From Thermoflavimicrobium daqui (GTDB lineage Bacteria; Bacillota; Bacilli; Thermoactinomycetales; Thermoactinomycetaceae), in contig NZ_KZ845669.1 in assembly GCF_003313465.1 (NCBI RefSeq), positions 62,001-126,000 on the forward strand: a stretch of 64,000 nt of DNA. Reading direction: 5' to 3'. The notes beneath the pieces are model-generated. The model saw only the letters and a list, made by a program, of their open reading frames with translations, made no database searches and was not told the DNA's origin. How positions within the stretch are numbered: position 1 is the first letter of the stretch; each line of letters opens with the position of its first letter. Shown here in pieces: positions 8,506 to 19,060 of this stretch. Position numbers and translations under genes: made by a program.

Positions 8506-9168
8506 GTGCGAGCAATTATTTTTGATTTAGATGGAACATTATTCCAAACTGAGAAAATTGTGATCCCTGCTTTCCAAAAAGCTTTTATATGGCTAAAAGA
8601 ACAAGGAAAGTATCATGGTAAAATCCCAACAGAAGAGGAGATATTAGCTGTAACAGGGGATACGATCGATCATTTATGGGATCGTCTTTTACCTAATGCT
8701 GATATTCAGGTAAAAGAGACAATGAATAAGAAAGCATTAGAGATAGAGCTTGAGCTATTAAATAAAGGAAAAGGGGAACTATATCCAGGGGTAATCGATA
8801 CATTAAATCAATTGCTTAAAGAGGGATGGAACTTATTTATTGCTAGCAATGGACTTGGACCATATGTAAAAGGAGTGTTACATGCCAAAGGGATTGATTC
8901 ACTATTTACCGAAATATATGCTGCTGGAGAGGCTGGAACGAAAAGTAAAGTGGATCTGGTGTACAAATGCATCGAAGCACATCAAATTACAAAGGGGTAT
9001 ATGGTAGGAGATCGTAGCTCAGATGTAGAAGCGGGTAAAAAGAATCAGCTTTGTGTCATTGGATGTCAGTATGCAAATTTTCCACAGTTTGGTGAAGTAG
9101 ATGAACTAAAAGATGCAGATATTAAAATTAAATCCATTAACGAGTTATTGAAAGTTATTACTCCATAA
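8506..9168 (+). CDS. HAD-superfamily phosphatase
   Basis: The 220-residue protein opens with the nucleophile motif DLDGT (Asp7, Asp9). A helical cap follows, then SNG (motif II), K in GTKSKVDLV (motif III) and GDRSSDVEAG (motif IV), the complete set for a phosphoglycolate-phosphatase-like HAD hydrolase. The start is GTG at 8506 after AGAAGGTG. The substrate is unknown; relatives act on phosphoglycolate or other small phosphate esters. The 240-bp spacer before it, shared with the divergent kinase gene, contains a short direct repeat of GTTATTTTAA. Confidence 0.85.
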   Translation: MRAIIFDLDGTLFQTEKIVIPAFQKAFIWLKEQGKYHGKIPTEEEILAVTGDTIDHLWDRLLPNADIQVKETMNKKALEIELELLNKGKGELYPGVIDTLNQLLKEGWNLFIASNGLGPYVKGVLHAKGIDSLFTEIYAAGEAGTKSKVDLVYKCIEAHQITKGYMVGDRSSDVEAGKKNQLCVIGCQYANFPQFGEVDELKDADIKIKSINELLKVITP

Positions 9169-9221
9169 GATTGGATGTCGGATAGATCCCGGCATTATTT
9201 TTGCATAGGCAGGTGTCGAAC

Positions 9222-9914
9222 ATGAGTGATGTCTGGGTCATTTCCTATGGTGAACTAGCTTCGCGATTGGTTATAGCGGCAGTTTTAGGGGGACTTGTAG
9301 GATGGGAGAGAGAATTAAATAACTCACCTGCTGGTTTTCGGACACATATTTTGGTAAGTGTTGGCTCGACGCTGATTATGCTGATATCTATTTATGGCTT
9401 TTCTGATTTTATGAGTGAACCTCGCGTTACATTTGATCCTAGACGAATTAGTGCTCAAGTAGTAAGTGGTATCGGATTTTTAGGAGCTGGTACAATTCTT
9501 AGACAAGGTGTTACAGTGAGCGGTTTAACGACAGCTGCTTCATTGTGGGTTGTTGCAGGGATCGGATTAGCTGTAGGAACCGGGTTTATGTTTGCTGCAG
9601 TAGTGACGACGGTTATTGCCCTTGTTAGTTTAGAACTACTAAATCGGATTGAAACATTAATGCATAAAAAGCGATCCTTGCGTATCATTCATGTCACAGT
9701 CATTGATGAGCCGGGGAAATTAGGAGAATTAGCTTCTTGTATTGCTGGACAAGGTGGAAATGTTAGAAAGGTCAAGATCGAAGAAAGAGATGAAAATACA
9801 GCAGCTGAGTTAGATATTACTTTTACCATTCGTGTTCCAGAAGCTGTACCTATGGCAGAGATGCTAGACCATATTCGTTCGATTTATGGGGTAAAGCAGG
9901 TTCGCACTGAATAG
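9222..9914 (+). CDS. MgtC/SapB family membrane protein
   Basis: The 230-residue protein has four or five N-terminal membrane helices with the signature GGLVGWERELNNSPAGFRTH and VSGIGFLGAGTI, typical of the MgtC/SapB family. A cytoplasmic C-terminal ACT-like domain (about 150-230) begins IHVTVIDEPGKLGELASCIA. The open frame extends upstream to TTG 9201, but the ATG at 9222 has AGGCAGGTG six bases before it and is preferred. Family members modulate magnesium homeostasis or the F-type ATPase in other bacteria; the role here is unproven. Confidence 0.85.
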   Translation: MSDVWVISYGELASRLVIAAVLGGLVGWERELNNSPAGFRTHILVSVGSTLIMLISIYGFSDFMSEPRVTFDPRRISAQVVSGIGFLGAGTILRQGVTVSGLTTAASLWVVAGIGLAVGTGFMFAAVVTTVIALVSLELLNRIETLMHKKRSLRIIHVTVIDEPGKLGELASCIAGQGGNVRKVKIEERDENTAAELDITFTIRVPEAVPMAEMLDHIRSIYGVKQVRTE

Positions 9915-9963
9915 TTTATGTGTATAAAAGCAGTTTTATGATGGGAAAATAATAAGAAATGAC

Positions 9964-9992
9964 TTGGCAAAAAGATTTAACTTGTTTATAAT
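9964..9992 (+). promoter_or_regulatory. sigma-A promoter of the ctsR operon
   Basis: TTGGCA (9964-9969) and a perfect TATAAT (9987-9992) are separated by 17 bp. The CtsR heptads begin three bases after the -10, covering the expected transcription start. Confidence 0.85.
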
Positions 9993-9994
9993 AA

Positions 9995-10019
9995 AGTCAA
10001 AAGGTCAAAGATAGTCAAA
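9995..10019 (+). promoter_or_regulatory. CtsR operator (three heptads)
   Basis: The established CtsR site is a tandem RGTCAAA-NAN-RGTCAAA. Here GGTCAAA-GAT-AGTCAAA (10003-10019) matches it fully, and a third AGTCAAA (9995-10001) precedes it. The position just downstream of the -10 indicates autorepression of the ctsR-mcsA-mcsB-clpC operon, relieved by heat or McsB activation. Confidence 0.95.
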
Positions 10020-10039
10020 GTCAGCAGGGGGAATGTCCG

Positions 10040-10513
10040 ATGAGTAGCATTTCGGACATCATTGAGCTTTATCTAAAACAGATTTTAAGTGAAAGTGATT
10101 CAGGTGTAGTCGAGATTAAAAGAAGTGAGTTGGCCGATATTTTTCAGTGTGTTCCTTCTCAAATCAATTATGTGATTAGTACTCGTTTTACGATCGAAAA
10201 GGGATATATTGTCGAAAGTAAAAGAGGTGGTGGCGGTTTTATTCGTATTAAAAGAGTTCCGCTTCATCCTAAACAGGCCAATCTTTTTGAAGTCTTATTA
10301 GAACAAATTGGTCACTCGATTTCACAAGTGACCGCAGAACATATCATTAGTCGTCTCATTGAAAATGGATTGATGACAGAACGTGAAGCGTTATTAATGC
10401 GTCATCTTATTTCGAGAGAGACTTTACAATTGCCGATCCGATTTCGTGATGAACTGAGGGCGCGAATGATGCGGATGATGGTCACGATTCTATTTGCTAG
10501 TAAAGGAGAGTGA
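10040..10513 (+). CDS. ctsR: transcriptional repressor CtsR
   Basis: The 157-residue protein begins MSSISDIIELYLKQIL and contains the winged-HTH with the glycine-rich wing RGGGGFIRI, the CtsR hallmark that senses temperature. The C-terminal half (LFEVLLEQIGHSISQ...) is the dimerisation and McsB-contact domain. CtsR represses clp and its own operon by binding heptad repeats, which are present just upstream. CAGGGGGAA lies six bases before the ATG. It is the first of four closely packed genes. Confidence 0.97.
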   Translation: MSSISDIIELYLKQILSESDSGVVEIKRSELADIFQCVPSQINYVISTRFTIEKGYIVESKRGGGGFIRIKRVPLHPKQANLFEVLLEQIGHSISQVTAEHIISRLIENGLMTEREALLMRHLISRETLQLPIRFRDELRARMMRMMVTILFASKGE

Positions 10514-10519
10514 CGACGG

Positions 10520-11041
10520 ATGCTTTGCCCAGAATGCGGAAAACGTCCGGCGACGATTCATTACACCAAAATTGTGAATGGAAATAAGACAGAGCAATAT
10601 CTATGTGAAGTTTGTGCACATGAAAAAGGGGAAATGCCTAACTTAGAAAGTGGCTTTTCTTTTCAAAAATTATTATCAAGCTTTTTAAATTTTGATCCTT
10701 CTTTTTCAGAACATGATAGCCGACCGGCAATGAAGGGGCAAACCCTACGTTGTCCTACGTGCGGCATGACCTATAACCAATTTGGTAAATTTGGCCGATT
10801 TGGTTGCAGTGATTGCTATGTTACCTTTCGTACACATCTAGAACCAATGTTACGTAGAATTCATGGGCATACAACACATTGCGGAAAAATTCCTGAGCGT
10901 ACAAAGGGTGAGTTAAAGCTACGTAGACGACTTGAACAATTAAAAGAAAAGCTTGCACACAAAGTACAAGCGGAAGAGTTTGAAGAGGCAGCAAAAATTC
11001 GTGATCAAATTCGTGCATTACAAGAGCAGCTCGAAAAGTGA
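10520..11041 (+). CDS. mcsA: McsA, zinc-finger activator of McsB
   Basis: The 173-residue protein has four Cys pairs: CPEC (3-6) and CEVC near 33, then CPTC and CSDC in the middle, which form zinc-binding modules. A C-terminal UVR motif (EQLKEKLAHKVQAEEFEEAA) is followed by KIRDQIRALQEQLEK. McsA activates the arginine kinase McsB and helps it inactivate CtsR. It starts six bases after ctsR and ends 13 bp before mcsB. Confidence 0.95.
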   Translation: MLCPECGKRPATIHYTKIVNGNKTEQYLCEVCAHEKGEMPNLESGFSFQKLLSSFLNFDPSFSEHDSRPAMKGQTLRCPTCGMTYNQFGKFGRFGCSDCYVTFRTHLEPMLRRIHGHTTHCGKIPERTKGELKLRRRLEQLKEKLAHKVQAEEFEEAAKIRDQIRALQEQLEK

Positions 11042-11054
11042 GGGAGGAAGTTTC

Positions 11055-12146
11055 ATGTCACTCCAACATTTTATGAAAAATGCGATTAGTGAATGGATGC
11101 GAGTCAAAGGTCCACAATCTGATATCGTGTTTTCTAGTCGAATTCGGATTGCTCGAAACTTAGCTGGACTTCCATTTCCAACTTTAAGCACAGCCTCCCA
11201 AGCGGAAGAGGTTATTCGCATGGTATATGAGGCTTGGAAAAAAGATCCAAGTGTATCTTCTTTGAAAAAGGCAGCCTTTATTCGTATGAGTGAACTTACT
11301 CCTCTTGAGAAGAGGGTTCTCGTTGAAAAACATTTGATTAGTCCACAACTAGCTGAGGAATCTCCTAATGGTGCTGTTTTATTAAGTCAAGATGAATCGA
11401 TTAGCATTATGATCAATGAAGAAGATCACATTAGGATTCAGTGCTTATTTCCGGGATTGCAGTTGGAAAAAGCTTGGGAAATGGCAAGTCAGATTGATGA
11501 TTGGTTAGAGAAACACTTTGTCTTTGCTTTTGATGATCAGTGTGGATATTTAACAAGCTGTCCAACTAATTTAGGAACGGGGATACGTGCCTCCGTAATG
11601 GTTCATTTACCAGCACTAGCAATGACGCAACAATTACCACGGCTACTACCAGTGATTACACAAGTAGGCTTAGCTGTTCGAGGGATTTATGGTGAAGGTA
11701 GTGAAGCATTGGGACAGCTTTATCAAATATCTAACCAAGTCACCTTAGGGCAATCTGAAGAGGAAATTATTGATAAATTACAAAGTGTGGTAAAGCAAAT
11801 TATTGAGCATGAAATAAACGCGCGTAGACGGATTCTTGCCCAATCTGGGATCGAGTTAGAAGATCGGGTTTATCGCTCGTATGGAACATTATCACACTCT
11901 CGAATTATCGATTCAAAAGAAGCGATGCAACGTTTATCCGATGTTCGCTTAGGGGTAGACTTAAATTTAATGAAAGATGTATCCGCTAGTGTGATGAATG
12001 AATTAATGGTATTAATTCAGCCAGGTTTTCTGCAGCAATATGCGGGACAACGTTTAGATCCCGAAGAACGGGATATCAGGCGTGCTAAATTGATCAGAGA
12101 AAGACTTTTACTTGAAAGTCAAGAAAATCCCTCAAGTGAGGTGTGA
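11055..12146 (+). CDS. mcsB: protein arginine kinase McsB
   Basis: The 363-residue protein belongs to the phosphagen kinase family, with VFSSRIRIARNLAG at the N-terminus and the catalytic Cys in CGYLTSCPTNLGTG. McsB phosphorylates arginines on CtsR and on misfolded proteins, marking them for ClpCP. A longer frame opens inside mcsA, but the ATG at 11055 has GGGAGGAAG five bases before it and gives the usual length and N-terminus (MSLQHFMKNAISEWM). Confidence 0.96.
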   Translation: MSLQHFMKNAISEWMRVKGPQSDIVFSSRIRIARNLAGLPFPTLSTASQAEEVIRMVYEAWKKDPSVSSLKKAAFIRMSELTPLEKRVLVEKHLISPQLAEESPNGAVLLSQDESISIMINEEDHIRIQCLFPGLQLEKAWEMASQIDDWLEKHFVFAFDDQCGYLTSCPTNLGTGIRASVMVHLPALAMTQQLPRLLPVITQVGLAVRGIYGEGSEALGQLYQISNQVTLGQSEEEIIDKLQSVVKQIIEHEINARRRILAQSGIELEDRVYRSYGTLSHSRIIDSKEAMQRLSDVRLGVDLNLMKDVSASVMNELMVLIQPGFLQQYAGQRLDPEERDIRRAKLIRERLLLESQENPSSEV

Positions 12147-12153
12147 ATGATCT

Positions 12154-14595
12154 ATGTTATTTGGTCGATTTACAGAACGTGCACAAAAGGTACTTGCATT
12201 AGCTCAAGAAGAAGCAGTTCGTCTCGGGCATAGTAGTATTGGAACAGAGCATATCTTACTAGGATTGGTGCGTGAAGGTGAGGGTATTGCAGCAAAAGCT
12301 CTGATTGCTCTGGGCTTAGGACTCGAGAAAATACAAAAAGAAGTAGAAACATTAATTGGTCGTGGAACTGCTCAAACCCATAATATTGGCTATACTCCTC
12401 GTGCGAAAAAGGTGATTGAGCTTTCGATGGATGAAGCTCGGAAGTTAGGTCATACGTATGTAGGAACGGAGCATATTTTATTAGGACTCATTCGTGAAGG
12501 AGAAGGGGTAGCTGCACGAGTTTTAAATAATTTGGGAATTAGCTTAAATAAAGCACGTCAACAAGTTTTACAGCTGCTTGGTAGTAGTGAGCTTGGTGGT
12601 GCCCACCAAGGTAACAGCTCTCATGCAAATACACCTACACTCGATAGCCTTGCTAGGGACTTAACACAAGCTGCAAGAGATCATAATTTAGATCCGGTTA
12701 TTGGAAGAAGTAAAGAAATAGAACGAGTCATCCAAGTATTGTCTCGTCGAACCAAGAACAATCCGGTTCTAATTGGAGAACCTGGTGTAGGGAAAACGGC
12801 TGTAGCAGAAGGTTTAGCTCAACGTATTGTGGATGGTGAAATTCCAGAGACGCTCCGTGGTAAGCGTGTAATGACTTTAGATATGGGGACAGTGGTTGCT
12901 GGTACAAAATATCGCGGTGAGTTTGAAGATCGTTTGAAAAAGATTATGGATGAAATTCGTCAAGCTGGAAATATCATTTTGTTTATTGATGAATTACACA
13001 CCTTAATCGGAGCAGGTGGAGCAGAAGGAGCAATTGACGCTTCAAATATTTTAAAACCAGCTTTAGCTCGTGGTGAGCTTCAATGTATAGGTGCAACCAC
13101 ACTCGATGAATATCGGAAATATATTGAAAAGGATGCTGCACTTGAACGACGCTTTCAGCCGATCACTGTAGATGAACCAACAACAGAAGAAGCGATTCTA
13201 ATTCTAGAAGGACTACGAGATCGTTATGAAGCCCATCATCGTGTTAAAATCACGGATGAAGCGATTGAGCAAGCTGTGAAACTATCTGATCGTTATATTA
13301 CTGATCGTTATCTTCCAGATAAAGCGATTGACTTAATCGATGAAGCAGCTTCGAAAGTACGATTGTCTTCTTATACAGTTCCACCTGAGCTTAAGAAGTT
13401 AGAACAAGAAATGGAAGAAGTAAAGAAAGAAAAAGATGCTGCAGTACAAAGCCAAGAGTTTGAGAAGGCAGCCGCCTTGCGAGATCGTGAACAAAAGTTA
13501 CGTGAAAAACTCGATCTGACACGAAATAATTGGAAGCAGGCACAAGGAAAGACAGACTCTGAAGTTACTGCTGATGACATTGCTGAAGTAGTGGCTAACT
13601 GGACAGGAATTCCAGTGAAAAAACTAGCACAAGCAGAATCAGAACGACTTCTTAAACTAGAAAGTATTTTGCATAGCCGTGTAATCGGGCAAGAAGAAGC
13701 TGTTAAATCCGTCTCACGGGCAATACGTCGAGCACGGGCGGGATTAAAAGATCCAAAGCGCCCTATTGGATCATTTATCTTTTTAGGTCCTACAGGGGTA
13801 GGTAAAACAGAATTAGCTCGTGCACTTGCCGAATCGATGTTTGGCGATGAAGATGCTATGATTCGAATTGATATGTCGGAGTATATGGAAAAGCATGCAA
13901 CAAGTAGGTTGATTGGATCACCGCCTGGATATGTTGGATATGACGAAGGTGGGCAGTTGACAGAAAAAGTACGTCGTAAACCTTACTCAGTCGTTTTATT
14001 TGATGAGATCGAAAAAGCTCATCCTGAAGTCTTTAATATCCTTTTACAAGTATTAGAGGATGGCCGACTGACCGATGGAAAAGGAAGAACGGTTGACTTT
14101 AGAAATACGATTATTATTATGACGTCGAATATCGGTGCCCATGCGATTCGTAAAAACACTCGTTTAGGGTTTACTCAGTCCAATAATAGTGAAGATGATT
14201 ATGAAAACATGAAACGAAGTGTCATGGATGAGCTAAAGAAGAGCTTCCGGCCAGAGTTTTTAAATAGGATTGATGATGTGATTGTCTTCCATGCACTAAA
14301 AGAAGAACATTTGCAAGAAATTGTGTCTCTGATGGCTGAACAACTTCGTAAGCGACTCCATGAACAAGAAATTGATTTTACTTTGACAGAGGAAGCCAAA
14401 AAACATTTAGCTAAAGAAGGGTATGATCCCACCTATGGAGCTAGACCACTTCGTAGAGCGATTCAAAAGCATATCGAGGATCGGCTTTCTGAGGAGCTTT
14501 TACGTGGTACCATCAACCGGGGAGATTCTGTCAAGATCGATGTCCAAGATAATCAATTAAGTGTTGAAAAAGTGAATCCAACCCATTCTAAGTAA
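12154..14595 (+). CDS. clpC: ATP-dependent Clp protease ATPase subunit ClpC
   Basis: The 813-residue protein has two N-terminal Clp_N repeats (1-145) and a D1 AAA+ domain with Walker A GEPGVGKT (208-215) and [11 protein letters not shown] before it. A middle domain with a UVR-like segment ([15 protein letters not shown]) comes next, then a D2 AAA+ domain with Walker A GPTGVGKT near 545 and the arm [17 protein letters not shown]. It unfolds arginine-phosphorylated substrates for ClpP. It is the last gene of the CtsR operon; a strong terminator follows within 12 bp, so radA must have its own promoter. Confidence 0.97.
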   Translation: MLFGRFTERAQKVLALAQEEAVRLGHSSIGTEHILLGLVREGEGIAAKALIALGLGLEKIQKEVETLIGRGTAQTHNIGYTPRAKKVIELSMDEARKLGHTYVGTEHILLGLIREGEGVAARVLNNLGISLNKARQQVLQLLGSSELGGAHQGNSSHANTPTLDSLARDLTQAARDHNLDPVIGRSKEIERVIQVLSRRTKNNPVLIGEPGVGKTAVAEGLAQRIVDGEIPETLRGKRVMTLDMGTVVAGTKYRGEFEDRLKKIMDEIRQAGNIILFIDELHTLIGAGGAEGAIDASNILKPALARGELQCIGATTLDEYRKYIEKDAALERRFQPITVDEPTTEEAILILEGLRDRYEAHHRVKITDEAIEQAVKLSDRYITDRYLPDKAIDLIDEAASKVRLSSYTVPPELKKLEQEMEEVKKEKDAAVQSQEFEKAAALRDREQKLREKLDLTRNNWKQAQGKTDSEVTADDIAEVVANWTGIPVKKLAQAESERLLKLESILHSRVIGQEEAVKSVSRAIRRARAGLKDPKRPIGSFIFLGPTGVGKTELARALAESMFGDEDAMIRIDMSEYMEKHATSRLIGSPPGYVGYDEGGQLTEKVRRKPYSVVLFDEIEKAHPEVFNILLQVLEDGRLTDGKGRTVDFRNTIIIMTSNIGAHAIRKNTRLGFTQSNNSEDDYENMKRSVMDELKKSFRPEFLNRIDDVIVFHALKEEHLQEIVSLMAEQLRKRLHEQEIDFTLTEEAKKHLAKEGYDPTYGARPLRRAIQKHIEDRLSEELLRGTINRGDSVKIDVQDNQLSVEKVNPTHSK

Positions 14596-14607
14596 AAGAG
14601 AAATGAA

Positions 14608-14650
14608 AAAACGCCTAGCATTTATTTTTAAAATGCTAGGCGTTTTCTAA
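14608..14650 (+). terminator. intrinsic terminator after clpC
   Basis: AAAACGCCTAGCATTT (14608-14623) pairs perfectly with 14631-14646 across a 7-nt ATTTTTA loop, and the 3' arm ends in TTTT. The 16-bp stem ends the ctsR operon. Confidence 0.92.
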
Positions 14651-14768
14651 TCAAGTATATTGTATTAATGGATTGAAAAATCTGATATTGTAATGGAATA
14701 GATGGAAGGCTATGGATATGCTTGTCAATAACCTGAAACTTTCTATTTTAGTCGTTTTGTTATTTGTT

Positions 14769-14777
14769 TGATATAAT
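14769..14777 (+). promoter_or_regulatory. extended -10 promoter, probably for radA-disA
   Basis: TGATATAAT is an extended -10 element (TGnTATAAT). No good -35 stands 17 bp upstream. It lies 36 bp before the radA start and after the clpC terminator, which is where a promoter is needed. Confidence 0.5.
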
Positions 14778-14812
14778 TTGGCTGGAAGTTTTTTTAGAAT
14801 AGAGGATGAGCC

Positions 14813-16186
14813 GTGGTAAAATCCAAAAGCAAGTTTGTATGCCAAGAATGTGGATATGAAACTCCAAAATGGATGGGGCGTTGTCCAGGGTGTCAAGAAT
14901 GGAATACTCTAATGGAAGAAAGAGATTCGACTAAAAATAGAAACCTCGGGGCAACAAATAAAGGGAGAAGAAGAATAGAAAGAGCTACGCCGATTACTGC
15001 TGTAGAAAAATTAGAGGAACCACGTTTTGATACAGGAATTAACGAATTAAATCGAGTACTAGGTGGAGGATTAGTTCCGGGATCTCTGATTTTGGTAGGT
15101 GGTGACCCAGGAATTGGGAAATCAACACTACTGTTACAAGCTACATATCAATTGGCTAAACGAGGTATGCCTATTTTATATGTTACTGGAGAAGAATCGA
15201 TGGAACAGATTCGTCTTCGGGCAGAGCGCCTCGAAGCTTTACATGAACAAGTTATGGTAGCATCGGAAACAGATTTAACTACAATCGAATCACTAATCGA
15301 TGAGACAAAACCCAAGCTCGTGATTATTGATTCGATCCAAACGATGTTTCATCCCGAAGTGACTTCAGCTCCAGGATCAGTATCCCAAGTCAGAGAATGT
15401 ACAGGGCAGCTAATGCGTTTTGCGAAAGACTTAGGGGTTGCTATTATTATTGTAGGACATGTTACCAAAGCGGGTGCGATTGCTGGGCCAAGAATGTTAG
15501 AGCATATGGTGGATTCCGTTCTCTATTTTGAGGGCGAACGTCATCATACATATCGAGTCTTACGAGCAGTAAAAAATCGCTTTGGTTCAACTAATGAGAT
15601 TGGCGTTTTTGAAATGAAAGAAGTTGGACTAGCCGAGGTAGAAAATCCATCAGAAATGTTTTTATCGGGAAGGCCCATTGGTGCCCCAGGGACAGCTGTA
15701 GCGGCAAGTATTGAAGGAACTCGTCCTGTTCTTGTGGAATTACAGGCATTAGTAGCTCCGACTACCTTTGTAACCCCCAAACGTATGGCTACAGGAGTAG
15801 ATCATCAACGAGTTACTATGATTATGGCAGTGCTTGAAAAAAGACTGGGTCTATTCCTACAAAATCAAGATGCATATCTGAATGTTGTAGGAGGAGTTCG
15901 ATTGGATGAACCAGCTGTCGATTTAGCGATGGCAGTGAGTTTGGTCTCCAGCTTTCGGGATCAACCTACTGAAGCATATGATTTATTTATTGGGGAAGTA
16001 GGGTTAACCGGTGAAGTACGTTCGGTATCTCGGGTTGAATCACGAGTTTCTGAAGCTTATAATATGGGATTTAAACGTGTAATCCTACCAGCTAAAAACT
16101 TACATGGATGGACACCGCCTACTGGGATTAAGCTAATGGGTGTGAGGACTTTAGGGGAAGCATTGGAAGCGGCGTTAGGAGGGTAA
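14813..16186 (+). CDS. radA: DNA repair protein RadA
   Basis: The 457-residue protein has an N-terminal zinc finger (Cys10, 13, 24, 27 in [18 protein letters not shown]) and a RecA-like ATPase with Walker [11 protein letters not shown] (95-104). The RadA-specific KNRFGSTNE motif follows, and the C-terminal domain is Lon-protease-like ([19 protein letters not shown]). It acts as a branch-migration helicase in recombination. The start is GTG after AGAGGATGA. It forms an operon with disA, which begins seven bases after its stop. Confidence 0.96.
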   Translation: MVKSKSKFVCQECGYETPKWMGRCPGCQEWNTLMEERDSTKNRNLGATNKGRRRIERATPITAVEKLEEPRFDTGINELNRVLGGGLVPGSLILVGGDPGIGKSTLLLQATYQLAKRGMPILYVTGEESMEQIRLRAERLEALHEQVMVASETDLTTIESLIDETKPKLVIIDSIQTMFHPEVTSAPGSVSQVRECTGQLMRFAKDLGVAIIIVGHVTKAGAIAGPRMLEHMVDSVLYFEGERHHTYRVLRAVKNRFGSTNEIGVFEMKEVGLAEVENPSEMFLSGRPIGAPGTAVAASIEGTRPVLVELQALVAPTTFVTPKRMATGVDHQRVTMIMAVLEKRLGLFLQNQDAYLNVVGGVRLDEPAVDLAMAVSLVSSFRDQPTEAYDLFIGEVGLTGEVRSVSRVESRVSEAYNMGFKRVILPAKNLHGWTPPTGIKLMGVRTLGEALEAALGG

Positions 16187-16192
16187 GAAGTT

Positions 16193-17260
16193 GTGAGAGA
16201 CGAAAGTCAAATGAGTGAAATCTTGCGCCTCACTGCTCCTGGAACCCCGCTTCGAGAAGGTTTGGATAATGTACTAGGAGCGAAAACAGGCGCACTGATT
16301 GTGATTGGTTATGATGATAGTGTTCATGAGATTGTAGATGGAGGTTTTTGTATTGATAGTCCATTTTCGGCAGCCAGTCTGTATGAATTAGCAAAAATGG
16401 ATGGGGCGATTATTTTAAGTAATGACGGGAAAAGAATACTATATGCTAATGCCCAGCTTGTTCCTAATTCTTCTATCCCTTCTACAGAAACAGGAATTCG
16501 ACATCGGACTGCTCAACGAACTGCCAGACAAACGGGGAAACTTGTAGTATCTATATCACAGCGTAGAAATACAATAACACTATATAAAGGTAGTACTCGT
16601 TATGCTTTAAAGGATATCGGTGTAATTTTAACAAAAGCCAACCAGGCAATCCAAACCTTAGAAAAGTATAAATCAGTTTTGGATCAAGCAACGACAAATT
16701 TAAGTGCACTTGAATTTGAGGAGATTGTTACATTAAATGAAGTCGCTATGGTATTACAAAGAATTGAAATGGTTTTACGAATTAAACGTGAGATTCAAAG
16801 TTATATTAATGAGTTGGGTATAGAAGGTCGATTGATTCAAATGCAACTTGAGGAGCTGGTTAATGATGTAGCAGAAGAAGCCTCTTTATTAATTAAAGAC
16901 TATGTCATTGACTTAGGCATACCTACATCTGATGAGGTGCTTTCAGATTTAAAAAAGCTATCTGCTGATGAGTTACTTGAGCATATTCATCTCATACGGA
17001 TTTTAGGGTATATGGGTAATATAAATATTAATGAAGAAGCTGTGGCTCCTAGAGGTTATCGTATTTTAAGTAAAATTCCACGTTTACCTTCAAATATTAT
17101 TCATAAATTAATTTTACGTTTTGAAACCCTTCCGCGTATTATGACAGCAACGATTGAAGAATTGGATGAAGTAGAGGGAATTGGGGATGTTCGTGCTCGC
17201 GCGATTAAGGAAGGTCTTAAGCGCATTCAAGAGCAGGTCTTTATTGACAGACATATCTAA
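16193..17260 (+). CDS. disA: DNA integrity scanning diadenylate cyclase DisA
   Basis: The 355-residue protein makes cyclic di-AMP from two ATP. The DAC domain shows DGA (70-72), [14 protein letters not shown] and RHRTA (103-107), the catalytic signatures. A linker helical domain and a C-terminal HhH DNA-binding domain follow ([20 protein letters not shown]). GTG start at 16193 with GGAGGGTAAG inside the end of radA. Coupling with radA is standard in Bacillota; RadA restrains DisA activity in B. subtilis. Confidence 0.96.
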   Translation: MRDESQMSEILRLTAPGTPLREGLDNVLGAKTGALIVIGYDDSVHEIVDGGFCIDSPFSAASLYELAKMDGAIILSNDGKRILYANAQLVPNSSIPSTETGIRHRTAQRTARQTGKLVVSISQRRNTITLYKGSTRYALKDIGVILTKANQAIQTLEKYKSVLDQATTNLSALEFEEIVTLNEVAMVLQRIEMVLRIKREIQSYINELGIEGRLIQMQLEELVNDVAEEASLLIKDYVIDLGIPTSDEVLSDLKKLSADELLEHIHLIRILGYMGNININEEAVAPRGYRILSKIPRLPSNIIHKLILRFETLPRIMTATIEELDEVEGIGDVRARAIKEGLKRIQEQVFIDRHI

Positions 17261-17367
17261 ATAACCTAGAATGAATGAAACTAAACATATAAAAATGGGT
17301 GATGAGCGAAGGAGGGGGCATTAGCCGCCTTAAAGCGGTATTTGATTAACTTAGGAGGTTCCCTTTT

Positions 17368-18051
17368 ATGTTTGCGAGAGCATTACCGAATTTTTTTACC
17401 GTTGGGAACTTATTTCTCGGTATTATAGCGATTTTATTTGCTTTCCAAGGGCATTGGAAATATGCAGCAATTATGGTCATTATTGGTATGTTATTAGATG
17501 GATTAGATGGGCGAGTAGCCCGTATGCTCAATACACAGAGCGATTTTGGTAAGGAACTGGACTCACTTTCGGATGTGATTTCATTTGGAGTAGCTCCCGC
17601 CTTTATCATGTATGTATCAGCTTTTCAAAGTACAGGAATTGAAGGCTGGATCATAACCGCTATCTTTCCAATCTGTGGAGCGCTTCGGTTAGCTCGATTT
17701 AATGTTAATCCAGGCGAGCCAGGGTATTTTATTGGTTTGCCGATTACAGCAGCTGGTGGTATTCTAGCTACATTTTCTTTATATACCCCCCATCTAAAGA
17801 ATGTCTATATAGCCATGGCGGCTACGTTGTTCCTTTCTTACCTAATGGTTAGTCGGATCAAGTACCCTGCTTTTAAAAAGCAGGAGGTTCCACGGATTTT
17901 ATATGTATTGGTTCCAGTCTTTTTCATTGTGTTAATTGTTTCGGCTATTCGTTATCCTGAGGACTTACCAAAGATCATTTGTATACCGCTTATTTTGTAT
18001 GCTTTATATGGATTTAAAAAAACTTGGGAATTAAAACGGCGTAGATCATGA
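17368..18051 (+). CDS. pssA: CDP-diacylglycerol-serine O-phosphatidyltransferase
   Basis: The 227-residue membrane protein carries the CDP-alcohol phosphotransferase motif DG-x2-DGRVAR-x8-G-x3-D-x3-D (Asp44, Asp65, Asp69 in DGLDGRVARML and FGKELDSLSD). About six to eight membrane helices follow. The length and N-terminus (FARALPNFFTVGNLFLG) match PssA rather than PgsA. It makes phosphatidylserine, the precursor of phosphatidylethanolamine. TTAGGAGGTTCCC precedes the ATG. No decarboxylase gene follows directly. Confidence 0.85.
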   Translation: MFARALPNFFTVGNLFLGIIAILFAFQGHWKYAAIMVIIGMLLDGLDGRVARMLNTQSDFGKELDSLSDVISFGVAPAFIMYVSAFQSTGIEGWIITAIFPICGALRLARFNVNPGEPGYFIGLPITAAGGILATFSLYTPHLKNVYIAMAATLFLSYLMVSRIKYPAFKKQEVPRILYVLVPVFFIVLIVSAIRYPEDLPKIICIPLILYALYGFKKTWELKRRRS

Positions 18052-18076
18052 TACTTTTATATTAGATATAAAGACA

Positions 18077-18148
18077 AATAAAAAACAATCTGGAATGTGA
18101 GTGTAAAAATATAGCAAATAGTACACTCATACCCGATTGTTTTTTATT
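18077..18148 (+). terminator. long intrinsic terminator after pssA
   Basis: AATAAAAAACAATC (18077-18090) pairs with GATTGTTTTTTATT (18135-18148). An inner stem ATGTGAGTGTA/TACACTCAT extends the helix. The T-run within the 3' arm completes an intrinsic terminator; the symmetric A-run means it may also work on the other strand. Confidence 0.85.
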
Positions 18149-18418
18149 ATGTAGATGATATGTAAGTCCAGATAAAATACCGAATTTTTCATATTTTATA
18201 AAAATAATAGAAAGTGATTGATCCATATCCTATCTAAAATACAAAAATAACCAATATGAGGAGAAACAGGTTGAGTCAATCTGACTTTTTATTGACTAGA
18301 AACATTGCTTATTTTTTCAAAACTACTTTTCTATAGATTTGGATTTTCAAGTATAATGACATGGTTAGGAATAACGTAGGACGAACCCCCATATATTAGA
18401 TTAGTTGTATTTTTCTCT

Positions 18419-18826
18419 TTAACGTAAGTTAAAAACACCTAGGGTATTTAACTTACTTGATTCTTGATCAATCACATCAGACAGATTCATTTCGAGGAGA
18501 TTACACAAAGCAGCCAGATAAAACAAGTTTTTGCCCATTTCAGCTTTAACGATATCTAAGCAATTGTCACAAAGCTTGCCATCGAGATGTGTCTTTAGTC
18601 TTTTTTTTAAGAGTGAAATAGCTGCATCCTGTGGGAATGGCTGCCTCTCGCCCTGTACTTTAATACATCCACACTCTGTAATGGATTTCATTAAAGCACG
18701 ATTGACACGGGCATTCGACTCTTGAAATTTTGATATAACATCTAAAAAACTACGGTGGCGCAATAATAATTCAGAGACTTGATGTTGAAAAGAGTGGACA
18801 GAGTAATCCTCACTCATGGATGGCAC
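18419..18826 (-). CDS. conserved hypothetical protein with Cys pairs
   Basis: The 135-residue soluble protein includes HQVSELLLRHRSFLDVISKF, then ECGC and CDNC cysteine pairs that could bind a metal. It ends with a helical segment GKNLFYLAALCNLLEMNLSDV. That last part resembles the C-terminal helices of MazG-like nucleotide pyrophosphohydrolases, but the catalytic glutamates are not obvious. I recall similar proteins next to carD in other Bacillales but cannot name a firm family. An AGAGGTGCC-type site precedes the ATG. It is oriented opposite to its neighbours. Confidence 0.7.
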   Translation of the reverse strand: MPSMSEDYSVHSFQHQVSELLLRHRSFLDVISKFQESNARVNRALMKSITECGCIKVQGERQPFPQDAAISLLKKRLKTHLDGKLCDNCLDIVKAEMGKNLFYLAALCNLLEMNLSDVIDQESSKLNTLGVFNLR

Positions 18827-18954
18827 CTCTTTTTCTAAAGAGATATAACAAAATGGTTGGGTATCATTTGGTTATATCCCTATTATATCGGCTTTTATTC
18901 CTAAGTGTCAATTTTTTGTCAAATTAGGAAAGAGTATGACAGAAAGAAAAAGTA

Positions 18955-18984
18955 TTGACGTATTTTGTAGTAATGTGCTAATAT
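18955..18984 (+). promoter_or_regulatory. sigma-A promoter of carD
   Basis: TTGACG (18955-18960) and TAATAT (18979-18984) are 18 bp apart, with a TG at the extended -10 position. The start codon of carD lies 77 bp downstream. Confidence 0.7.
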
Positions 18985-19060
18985 TTATTTTTATTTATTG
19001 ACATTATTTTTTGCTTGTGATATCTTGGAAAATAGATATTTCCCCTGGAGGTGGGCCATT